Shown: positions 1 to 11,100 of the stretch, one piece after another
Layout of the letters: each line of letters starts with the position of its first letter
How positions within the stretch are numbered: position 1 is the stretch's first letter
NCBI GenBank assembly: GCA_037957365.1
Contig: JARHVA010002371.1
Coordinates: 62,001-126,000 of the forward strand
DNA length: 64,000 bases
Direction of reading: 5' to 3'
From: Torreya grandis
Lineage: Eukaryota; Streptophyta; Pinopsida; Cupressales; Taxaceae
Program-made: the position numbers and the translations under genes
The notes under the pieces: model-generated
The model's database searches: none
What the model was told of the DNA's origin: nothing
The model's input: only the letters and a program-made list of their open reading frames with translations

Positions 1-1875
1 AAAAAGTAAAATAATTTGTTAGAGTGTCAAATATTCTCAATTTTCCAAATACATTAATCGAGCAAATGAACGATCCGATTCAGTAAGAATAAATTTAATT
101 TCAAAATCTTTCAACATCAATCGAATTCAATACAATGTTTTAAGAGGATATCAAAAAAATGATTAATCCTCCGTTGAGTGCCAATGTCAATTTTAACCGA
201 CAAGATTTTTGGTCAATACCATAGGATTTTTGCCTTCATCTTCATCATCTGAATGCACTACAGTTAACTGATCGACCCACATCTCCATTACCCTAAAGAC
301 CTCTACATTGTTTCCTTCCTTTAAAGAGTGGCGAAGAGTAAAGGCAAATATCATAGGATTCTTTTACAATGAATTTAATCTCCTTTAACAAGGTTATAGG
401 GGTCATCTGATCAAAGGGAAGCTTCTCATAGCGCAACCTCATATTGGAATCAATTTCATTATGAGTATTAGGAGTTAAATCAAAATCCACATATCTACCC
501 TTAAAGTGTGAGTCGTGCCGTTTTAAAAAAACCTTTGAAAAACAACTAAATTTGGATCGTCGAACTTTAACAAGTATATATTTTAATTTGGATTAATGTA
601 AACTTGTGTTTTGAGCCGATCTTTTCCTTAAAAATACATTGCTATGTAATGTTTATGTATCATTAAATTTAAACTAATATAAAATATTAATTTAAGTTAA
701 TATGGAATATTAAATGTCAAAAATATATTTAATCACACCAAATTTTTATAAAAACAATTTATTCTTTTAAATTGTTTGAAAATTAATTTATTACCCTAAT
801 TTTTAGATTGGAAGATAAACATTTAAAATTCAAAATTACGTTAAATTTTTCCTTTTTTTTTGAGATTATTTATTTAATAAAAAGAAATACTTATAATCTT
901 AAACTCAAGCTTATTCTTTTAAAAAAAATAAAATTCATTAATAAATATTGTAACAATTCCTTATTTACAATTAAATCAGTATTAACCCGATTAAACAACC
1001 AATCCAGTAAGAAGAGAACTTTTTTATATTTTAATCTGGTATGTGGACTTTTAATCTGATACGGGGGTTGGTTGAAAGAGCCTAGAAAAAGTAAAAGGCG
1101 AGAAATAAATGGATTTTATTTTGGGGAGGATATGTGTGGTTGTAGCCAGAGAAAAAACCGAAGGCAAAGGGCAACTGTTGATATGTTACGCTAAAGTTAT
1201 TGGCATTTGTCGGGAGTTTCGGGCAGCATCCGCGCAGGCTTTTCCTTTTCCGTTAAACAGTAAAGTTTCTTCAGAAACTCTCAGTTGCAGAAAGAAGGTG
1301 CAGGGTGGGGTGTTAATTATTTCCCTCGCGGTTGGTCATATGATAGTGCCATCAGGCGGAAGAAGAGCGGGTTTCGCAGGCTTTTTGCACTGGGGTCGTA
1401 TGGGCTCCGGATTTGGCTTTTAGGGCACGATCTGTAGAAGGAAACTTTTTTTTTTTCCCATTTGTGTTTTTTTTCGACAGGATTTTCAGGATGGGGTTTG
1501 GTAAGAAGAGAAGAGAAATAGGGGTGGAAATATTTAGAGGCGAACCTTCGGAGGCTGGTCAAAATGGCGGTATTATTCGCTGTCTTGGTTAAAATGGAAA
1601 AAACTTTCCAGCGTTTGTTAAAGTGGCGGAGGACTCGCCGGATTTTATAAAATATGGAGGCAAAATGGTAATAGCCTCGCAGATTGAATACTTCTGAAAA
1701 CGACAGCAGGGATTTGACACAAACGGCGGTTAATACGGTGGAGAAATGGAGAAAAGGCAGAAAAAATGGTCGGGGTTACAGAAAATAATGGCTGTTAACG
1801 CATAGGTAGGTGAATAAAGAGGATATTTTCAAGTAGGGGTTATTTGTTTTTAATTTTAGGGATTTAGGTAGATAA
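1..1875 (+). promoter_or_regulatory. 5' flank, putative promoter and 5' UTR of the PWR homolog
   Basis: No convincing gene is seen here. Positions 1-1080 are strongly AT-rich, with poly-A and poly-T runs. From about 1100 the base composition becomes more balanced and G-rich, as expected near a transcription start. A short minus-strand frame at 293-490 matches nothing I recognise, and the frames at 1109-1562 look like chance. No clear TATA box or initiator could be assigned. An in-frame TAA at 1873-1875 lies directly before the chosen ATG, so the coding frame does not extend upstream within this exon. The promoter role is inferred from position only. Confidence 0.4.
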
Positions 1876-2110
1876 ATGTCTAGCTCGGACAGGCCAGATG
1901 GTCAGAGTGGAGTCCCGCGTGAAATCTCGATGCCTAGGGATTATTTGTTCTCATGTATGTCCGAAAGTGGTAAGGATAAACGCAGGGAGAGGGATGGTTT
2001 TACCAGAAGGTTTTCAAACACTGTTTCTATAGATGGAGCGGCGTCCGGAGGTCCTCCCGCCAAGAGGCGGGGCGGCAGCGGCAGCGGCAGCGGCGAATTT
2101 GTGTATTCGG
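1876..2110 (+). CDS. PWR: PWR homolog exon 1 (residues 1-78)
   Basis: The ATG at 1876 is preceded directly by an in-frame TAA. The exon encodes a basic, Ser/Arg-rich N-terminus and ends in a Gly-Ser run from a GGCAGC-type hexamer repeat near 2072-2093. The donor is GTACGT at 2111, leaving one base of the next codon. The following intron (2111-2567) is 457 bp, contains several in-frame stops and ends ATTTCAG. The N-terminus is little conserved in this family, so this exon rests on the open frame, the splice phase and the stop upstream. Confidence 0.7.
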
Positions 2111-5100
2111 GTACGTGTATTTCTGATCTGTTTTTTCAATTGTTTGGAAGGGTAACCTGTTTGCACTTTTTATGTTTGTGACATTTTAGGGCTTTTTTTT
2201 CTAGGGTTGGATATTCACTCTTTCGTACAAAATTGTTTGTATATTTCATGGAAATTGCGGATCTGCCCGTTTTTCCTGATATATTGCTTAGTTCAGGATA
2301 ATTTGGCCACGTCGACCTTTTCAAGTGGCAGCATGATGGTCTTTTGGGATGAAGCTCATGATATTATCGCTTTTGAGATGCCCATGATATCATCGCTTTT
2401 GAGGGGAAGCTGATGATATTATCCCTTTTGGGATGAAACTGAGTTTTCTGCTATTGTAGTATATAATCTGTGTATGGTTTTTTGTTTTTTCTTTGGATTT
2501 GAGGCATGGTGAAAACGGAGATAATGGCTTTTTCCTTTTATGTAACTATCTCTGCACACGATTTCAGGAAGACTGGGTGGAGTATCATGCAATGGGTGGC
2601 ATGATGATGTAGTTTCTAGAAGTAAAAGCTTTACGGAGCCTGGAACACATGCTGGGAATTCGGCAGGCAGGGTTGCCCCTCTAAGTCCGAGGCTTGAGTT
2701 AAGTGGTGTAGATGGTTTGCCTTCACCCAAAGACCTGGATGTATATCGATCTTCTAAACCGGGCTCTCCATTGTTCATGCATACGAGAGTCTCCTCCTTG
2801 GCACAGGCGTCTCACCACAGTTATCCAGGAAAAGGTATTCTAGCACGAGAACACTCAAGATGCGGTGAATGGGACTATCCATATAAAGGTGATATGGATT
2901 ATAGGGACAAGATATGGGGGAGGTCTGACTTACACAAGAGAGCAGGTTCTAGTTATGAGCCAGCAACAACTTCAAGCATGCACAAGGACAGTGAAGGAAG
3001 GCGAGAACAAGACAGCAATGGTGGGAGTGGGGATTCAACTGGGGGCAGCAGTTATCATTTAAGATCTTATCAAGAATGGAGGCAGGGTGATAGAATAACA
3101 TCTTCAACAATGCCAGTGCGAACACATTCTTCTACCAATGGTTATCTGAAAGAATCAGGTGCTCGTGTGCACAGCTTGTCTGATGTTTTGGGATCTTGGC
3201 ATTCTTCTCCTCTTTCTTCACCTGTCAACCATATTTCTGATGGAGGTCGTGATGATGGAAGCCAGACGTCACCTCGCAAGAGACCCAGATTAGGGTGGGG
3301 CCAAGGCCTAGCTAAATATGAGAAGAAGATTACTGGAGGTGCTGATGATAGCCTTGGGGCAAAGGGAAGAGGGATTGGCTGTTCAGAGGAGATTTCGAGT
3401 TGTATTGAGAGTCCTCATCAAGGAACAGGACCGGTGCAAGCAATTTCACTGGCAACAGCTGTTTCTGATGGTAAGTTCATCTTTTGACAATAAGTATTTT
3501 ATTTAAGTGGATCATTATGTTGTATTTTTTGCAAGTGTTACATATATAAATGTGTTTGTGCCTGCTGCAATTTCTATTGCGGAAGTCATCAAGAACTGAA
3601 GAAGAAGCTCTATATGGCAATGTCATTGGTTCACAGTAAATGGACATTTATATCGTGATTGTAGGTTCTATCCATTTATCCTGAAACCCACATTAATCAT
3701 CTATATTTACATTGTTTTTATTTTCTGGGTTGTGGCTTGAAGTAATGATTTATGGGTTGGAAGTCTTCATGCTCTAGTTACGGAGAAAACATTCCTTTTA
3801 TGAATTATGGTTGCATTTAAAAGATATTTACGGATATTTGGGAACTTTATTTGTACTTGGAACAATGGCCAACATTGTTTGTAGCTGGTTGACTGATGTT
3901 GAGTGATGCCTTAATCATCATACCGTGCAGCTGCAGTTGCTCAATGTTTTCTGCATTACTTGTTTATAATTATATGGTCCGTCAGGGTAGGGTGCATTTA
4001 TGCTTCATAATGTGGGGTGCTTTCTTTCTTTCCTTCTTTCTAAAATATATCGTGTTCAAGTTTCAAGTGAATCTCTACCATTTCCGGGATCCATGCTAGT
4101 ATTAGTAACTACTGAATGGCGTGGATGCTTTTGTTTGGGAAGATCCACACACAGGTTGCATTTAACTAATTTTGTGTCGGATTGAGTTTTGCATATTATC
4201 CATTGATTTCTTATATGATTGTAATATCACATTTTTTGTTATTAAAATATGCAGGCGCTGGCAATCCATGCTTTGACGTAGACAAGGATATTCATACAAT
4301 TCAAATGGAGCAAACAACAGAAGGTCCTTGTAAAGATAATAAAATTGAAAAAAGTAAGGAGTTTGGAAGCATGCCCGGCTCTGCGATATGCAGGTTGGAA
4401 TCTTGTCAAAGTTTTGATGCCCCATTGGAGTCTAAGGAATACGAAAGCACTGAGACTCTGTTGCAGGTGCAGCCTCAGGTTATGGTTCCAGGTAGGTCAA
4501 AAGCAAATATACTGCAAAGATTGGAAAAGCTTGAGTTAGAGCTTGAGCTTACAGAAAAGGAGCTTGCAAAGTTTGAGGTTCATCCTGCAGATCATCTATT
4601 TTCAGAAAATAACCCAATGATATCTGATACTGGAAACTCAGAAGCAGTTCAAGCTCAACATTCAGCATATACCATAGAACATAAGGATGGTGCAGGGGAA
4701 TTTCTGCATAACCCCGAGGAGGGAGCACCAGAAAATGAAGTGACAAATGAGCAGAGAGAGAGGCAATTTTCAGGAATTTGTGAAACTTCTTTATGTGAAA
4801 TTGCAGTCACATCCAAGGGTGAATCTAAGTTGAATGTATCTTCTGAAGCTCGATGTCCATCTTCTAATTCTTTGCATACAGCTTCAGTGATTGCTAAAGG
4901 AGATGATGGGCTGGTGGAAGCTAATGGATGTAATTTACAAGGCAGCATCCTTAAGGAGAGATCCTCATCAGCAGCATCATTTTCTGAGCTAGACAGGATG
5001 ACAGGAGTTATTCATTCCAAAGAAAATAATTCTGACAGCCTACTAATAAATGGTGAAGCCCAACTGGGAAGCATCTATGGAGCTTTAAGTAAACAGGATA

Positions 5101-8100
5101 TCAGTAAATGCTGGAGGGATTTGTATAATGAAAATTTTGATCAAGCGAAGCGTGCTTCCCAAACATTGGCTAGCCTTCTTCCAGATTCTGAATCTGAAGC
5201 TGGTGGGGTTTCTATTGGCAAGTGCAAAGAAACACAATCTCAGGAGGAAAGCACAGAAAGCAAGTTGAAAATCAAGCAACAGCTGCAGGATATGATATTA
5301 CAGAAAAAAATGACTCTTAGATTCAGCGAGGTTGTCCTTTCTCTTAAGTATCGTGCATTGAGGGAGACCTGGAAACGTGAGCAGGCTGGTCTTTGTCAGT
5401 GGACTGATCGTACAGAGGGTTTTAAAAAGTTGGAAGTTGAACGCAAGAATGGGACGTTGGTCCCTACACAACGGACATCTCATCGACTACGTCCCTCAGT
5501 TTCTGGTATGATTTGATATGATACATTATGCCTTTATTTGATTCTTATTTTCTGCAAGGTACACTGCATGTCTGGATGATTACAGTGTAGTTTGTTCAGG
5601 CCTTTGTAGATTAATCGTTTGACTGTGATGTAGGAAGTTCTTTGACTTTTTATGTACATGGTGATGCATATTTAACTTACATTGACACTATAGTATGGTA
5701 ACTAGATAAAACACACTAATTGCAGAGTACTGAGATGGAAATTTTGTGTCTGGCCATCGCCAAGTTTATTTAAAGTGATGCATATTCAATCTATATTGAG
5801 ACTATAGTATACAAACTAAATTAAACACACAAATATCAGAGTACCCAGGTTTTAATCTTGATTTTTTGGCCTCCTGGAGTTCACTTATAGTGATGTGCAT
5901 TCAATCTGCATTGATGCTATAGCATACCCACTAAATAAAACACAACACACAAATCATGGAGTGCTATATGGAAATATTTATTCCTTGGCATCACCAATTT
6001 AACTTAATTTAGGTGGAGGGTAAATGGAAAGTAGCTTTTTGGAAAGTTTAAGGGAATGGAGAACAGAAACTTTAGTGTCTAGAAAATTATGAAATAATCT
6101 AGTATAACCTCATAAGTTTATGTTAAAATAATCATCTGAATTGAGGTAGTCAATTGGATATATATAAATATATCCAATTGAGTACTTTGACTACTATTTA
6201 TATGTTAAAATAATCATCTGAATTAAAGTAGTCAGAGTAGTCAATTGGATACATATATATTAACATATATATAGTATTCAAAGTACTCAATTGTTGGGGT
6301 TTTATTCTATGTTCCATTGAGCTCTTTTTTACGCAGGAATGCATAAAGGGAATGCCTTAAAGTACCCCCAAAATCCTGGAAACAAGATTTGAGTATTTAA
6401 ATAGCACGTGTACTGGGGGACAGAAACAATAGGATAGGGCACTGGGGAGAATATTTTGATAAGAGATTTGAGGCTTCAACAGTCTACAGGTTAAAAAACA
6501 AGACCTGTGATGTAATTGGAAATTCATTGATGTTTCAAATCACACTGCTGTTGGCTCTAGGAATGGGAGAGGACACACAGGTAAAAGCTAAAAAATTACA
6601 TTTTGAACAAAGTTTGTGTCAAAATATAATGTTGTATTATTTTGGGATAATATTTGCAAGTAGGTGAAAAGCTTATATAGCTTTTCACAGGGTGGTTATG
6701 GGACTCAACTAATATTCCCATGAACCAACTATTAATTACTAACAAAACATAAATCAAGTAAATAAACATAAACATGGATCATAAATATGACCCAACAAAC
6801 TCCCCCTTGATCCAAAGGGGTATGGAAGATGAAAGAACATGAGCAATGACTTTGAAGTCATCAAAGAAACTCTGAAGCAACTGCAATTGGTGTATTGTAC
6901 ATCTTGGTACTAACCAAAATTGATGTCGCTCCATATAGAAGTCCACCTTGCGAGTTGTGGCATAAAACGCTGATGAACACGATCAAGGCTTGCTCATCCC
7001 CTATGATCATCGTACCGTACTATAGTAAAACACGATCAAGTTTTGTCAAACTACATCGATCCATATAAGGCTCCACCTAGAAGCCCATCAAAGTGACCAA
7101 TCTGTACTGTGTATGGCACATCTTCTTGGCATTCAACAAACGCCGACGACTTTTGCTCAACACTATTAGTGTTAGCAACCTCTATCAACTTGTACTGTCA
7201 CTGACGACTGATCGAAGACCAACCAATGCCATATTTTCTCCCCCTATCAGGTGAGAGGTGAGAAGTTGTGCACCAAGAGAATCAAAATCAACTAACATTG
7301 TTTGCTCCATGTCATGAATAACAATGAGAGAAAGCCAAAAATGGAATTGAAATAAACAAAATACTGCTACCAAAATTGCCATTCAAGTATTGAATCCAAA
7401 CTCTGTGCGAATAACTGGAGAAGGGTAATAGTCCTCCAACCTCTAACGGATCCTCCAATTAGATTTTGTCAATCAGAAGGATTCTGATGGACTTGTAAAG
7501 GTCAATATGTTCTTCAATAGCACAAGCATATGATTTTAAACTTTTCATTTTAGAGGTGTCAGTTTTCACTGATAATACACCTTTATACATCAGTTTTAAT
7601 ACATTTGTTGTAAAAGTCATATAAGGACACTTCAAATCACAAAATCAACCATTCCAATGTGTCCGGAATGTCTAAAAACCTATAAATCCACTGGACCCAT
7701 GACTACCTTCAGACAAAATAGAGATTCGTTGAAAAAAATGTCGTAGTACAAGACACTCAATTATGAACGCAACAAAATTACAACCACAAATTTGAGCAAA
7801 ATTTATACTTTGGAGGTTTGAACAAGATCAGTCGTCGGTGACAGTACAAGTTGATAGGGGTTGCTAATAGCAACAGTGTTGAGCAAAGGTTGTCAGCGTT
7901 TGTTGGACATTAGGAAGATGTGCCATACATAGTATGGGTGGGGTGGAGCGTTATGTGGATCAATGTAGTTGGATAGGCTTTGATTGTGTTCTACTATAGA
8001 TGGTATGATGATCACAGAGGATGAGCAGGTCTTGATCTTGTTCATTACGTTTTATGCCACAATTTGCAGTGCAAGCTTCTGTATGGAGCGGCATCAGTTT

Positions 8101-11100
8101 TGGTCAGTACCAAGATGTATAGTATGCAAGTGGTAGTTGTTTCAAAGTTTATTTGATGACTTCAGAGTCATTGCTCATGTTTTTTCATCTTCCGTACCCC
8201 TTTGGATCAAGGGGGAGCTTGTTGGATCATTATTTACTTGATTCATGTTTTGTTAGTAATTAATAGTTGGTAGTTGGTTCATGGGAATATTAGTTGAGTC
8301 CCGTAACCACCCCATGAAAAGCTATATAAACTTTTCAACTCTTTGTAAATATTATCCCGAAATAATACAACATTATATTTTGTCATAAACTTTGTTTGAA
8401 ATGTAATTCTTTAGCTTTTACCTGTGTCCTCTTCTGTTCTTGGAGGCAACAACTGCATGATTTACCGTTAGGATGTGCATGTGTATAGGATTACATATTA
8501 GAGCTCTTTATATTGACAACTCTTTGATGCATAATTACCAAATCTGGCAGGATCTGCACCAAATCTGGTCGGATTTGGATTTTTTGGCAGACCTAGATAA
8601 GTTTGCCCTGTTCAGCCTTGTTTTTTTTTCAAAAACTTATTATTATTACTATTATTTTTTAGGTTTTCTGTACAAAAAAATGCCTATAAACCATAAATAT
8701 CATATAATATTAACATTTTATATCATTTTACTAATGTTTGTCATTGTATTTGTCAGTTTTGCATATTTATAAAACTACACTCACATATATATGTATAAAT
8801 TTCGGATCGGATTTTTCTGATTTTTTCAAGAATTCCGGATTTTGGATTTTTTTTTGAATGGATCTGGATTTGCGAACTTGGTAACCATGCTTTGAAGTAT
8901 ATTTGATGCCAACAATAACCTAACGTGTAATATCCCTTTTTTCCCTTGAATTCTGAAGCTGGATGTTTCTTGACTATTTCTCTGTATTTTTGCCTTTTGA
9001 TGTTTTTTGCATGAATAAAGGTGCGGTTTTGCAAGATAAATTCAATCAAATAAATAAACCACAGTATAATCTCTTAACTAGCAAATCAATGATCTTATTT
9101 ATTTGTCCAGGTGATTACAATAGATGTCCTCTATCATGCATATAAAGAATATGAAAATACTGTCTTAAAAACTTGGTCTTTTGCAAATCTAGAAATAAAA
9201 CCTAAATTTGGAATGGCTCGGGTTTCTGTGTCAAAACACAGTCACTGACATCAGTTATATTGCCGTCATCAGTCGATATACTACCGATGTCAGTCTCAGT
9301 TGGTTGATCTACTCTACCATCATCGGTATGAAGTCGACCGATGTCGGTCTCTGGACTGTCGATGTCGGTCTCTGAGCTGCCTGCGGCTCTGTACGACCTG
9401 ATGCAAAACTGTAAAAAATTGCATGGATTGGTATGGATTATGTACATAAGCAAGATAATATGTTGCAACCTGTATTCTAGATACCTGATCTCAAGATCTC
9501 TATCTCGATAATTTATTGAGTCAAAACCTAATGAAATAAATACCTGAAATACCTGTGATAACTTCTGTGTGAAGTTATCTCTCAAATTGGCAATAGATCG
9601 GCTGATCTTTCACAACCTCTGAATCACACACAATGAAGAGTGGATGTTCTCCAATGTAAATGGAATACTGGACCCTTGGCTCAATCTTCACAGAAAAATT
9701 CTTAGCAATAATCATTCATCATTCATAATCTCATAATTCTCATAATAATTTCAAATCTCTCTCATGAGAAACCCTTATACCCTTAAAAAGATGTGCTTTC
9801 CCTAATTAGGGTTTCTTAAATTAGAATTAGGGTTTCCTAAATTAGAATTAGGGTTTCTTAATTAAAAATAGGCCAAATAATTAATATTTGATTAAATCAA
9901 TCAAATATTAATATCTCCCTCAATACATGTCAGATCCTTGAACCGTCTAAAGCTAGTGGATCAGGGAGTGATTTTGCACATGACCATACCATAACAAGGT
10001 TGCTCCTCTAAGTGCTAGAAATCCCTATATAATAGGAGCTCAGGCAAATGTGTTCAAAAGAGCCTGAATGAAATCCAACTGGACAAATTCTGCTAATCAA
10101 ACCCAAGCCAAGCTCCTCCATGACCCTCTATCCATCCTATCAACCTACAAGGGTCACATAATAGGCTAACCATCAACTCTAATGATGTCCACTAAAAAAA
10201 GGGGACATGACAATCTGCCCCTCTTGAAATTGCTTATCCCTAAGCAATCACAGAATAATGAACCACTCGATCCACCTAGATCCCAAATGTAGTCATGATC
10301 TACACTATTGTCAATCAACGTAAGCTCTTGCAATAACCTCTAAAATATAACCAAGAGGAATCCACAATCAAACTGGTGAATGCAACTCGAATAGTCTCTA
10401 AAATCACAACTGCCCTAGATGTGTGGATATTGTAGGTTGTGTAACTTGCAACTACCAATTCCATCTATAAAAGATGGTGCCAATCCATCCCATAATGGAT
10501 GGTAAGAGACTAGAGCTGATCTACACCTGTGTGAAATCAAATCTTCTATCTCTGGGTCAAAATAAAAATAATGAGCATACCCCACCGTATAATGCTTGTA
10601 GGAACCCCCAAACTCTGCCACTGGCTCATTATCACTAAACTAGGAATCAATAGATGGCTCCAACCTCTGACTCTAAGTAGCTATAGGATAGATAGGACCC
10701 TGTGCAACCCACTCAACAAACCCCTCCTCAAAGTCCTTGGGAGGTAGCATAGTAGAAAGGATCACTATAATTTCCCCACCCAATCTGCTAATAGCACTAG
10801 TACCTTGGATGAGAACCTCTTCTGTCACTTTATGTGAGTCTAGATGAACACCTACACTATCCAGAAAATACTCCATGAATGATTCAGTGTAGTAAAAATT
10901 ATACGTGGAAGCATCAACATACTCCCCCGCACACCACAAATGATCCCTCTATAAAGGTGGCACAACCAACTGTACCACACTATCATCTGTGTGAGAAGAA
11001 TCAATTTGGAGACTCGACTCCACTAGTACCCCAAACTCATCAAGACTAGGTACTCCCAAATCTTGAACATGTGTGTCAACCCCAACATGTTCCTCAGAAA

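Larger units (their letters stand above)
6549..8451. mobile_element. Inverted-repeat insertion built from two copia-type LTR ends, with 5-bp target duplication
   Basis: The two ends are long inverted repeats (about 6549-7215 against about 7822-8451) around a 0.6 kb non-repeated centre. Each arm contains an LTR-like part with its TGTTGG start next to a purine tract AAGGGGGAG, as at the 3' end of copia-type retrotransposons. The left LTR points to the minus strand and the right one to the plus strand, so both outer ends are the same LTR end (ending CAACA). The insertion is flanked on both sides by ACTGC (6544-6548 and 8452-8456), so it went in as one unit. No pol motif was recognised inside. 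The arms differ at many positions, so the event is old. Confidence 0.75.

Noticed and set aside
293..490. Minus-strand 65-residue frame near the left edge
   Set aside because: No recognisable domain; too short and isolated to call a gene or a relic.
1109..1562. Open frames on both strands upstream of the PWR start
   Set aside because: No motif, no splice context linking them to the gene, and composition like the surrounding non-coding DNA. Probably chance frames in a G-richer patch.
9202..9585. Minus-strand 127-residue frame with a repeated ETDIG motif
   Set aside because: Lies wholly inside an LTR; the repeats come from the ACCGATGTCGGT-like motif cluster and the frame is broken in the partner LTR.
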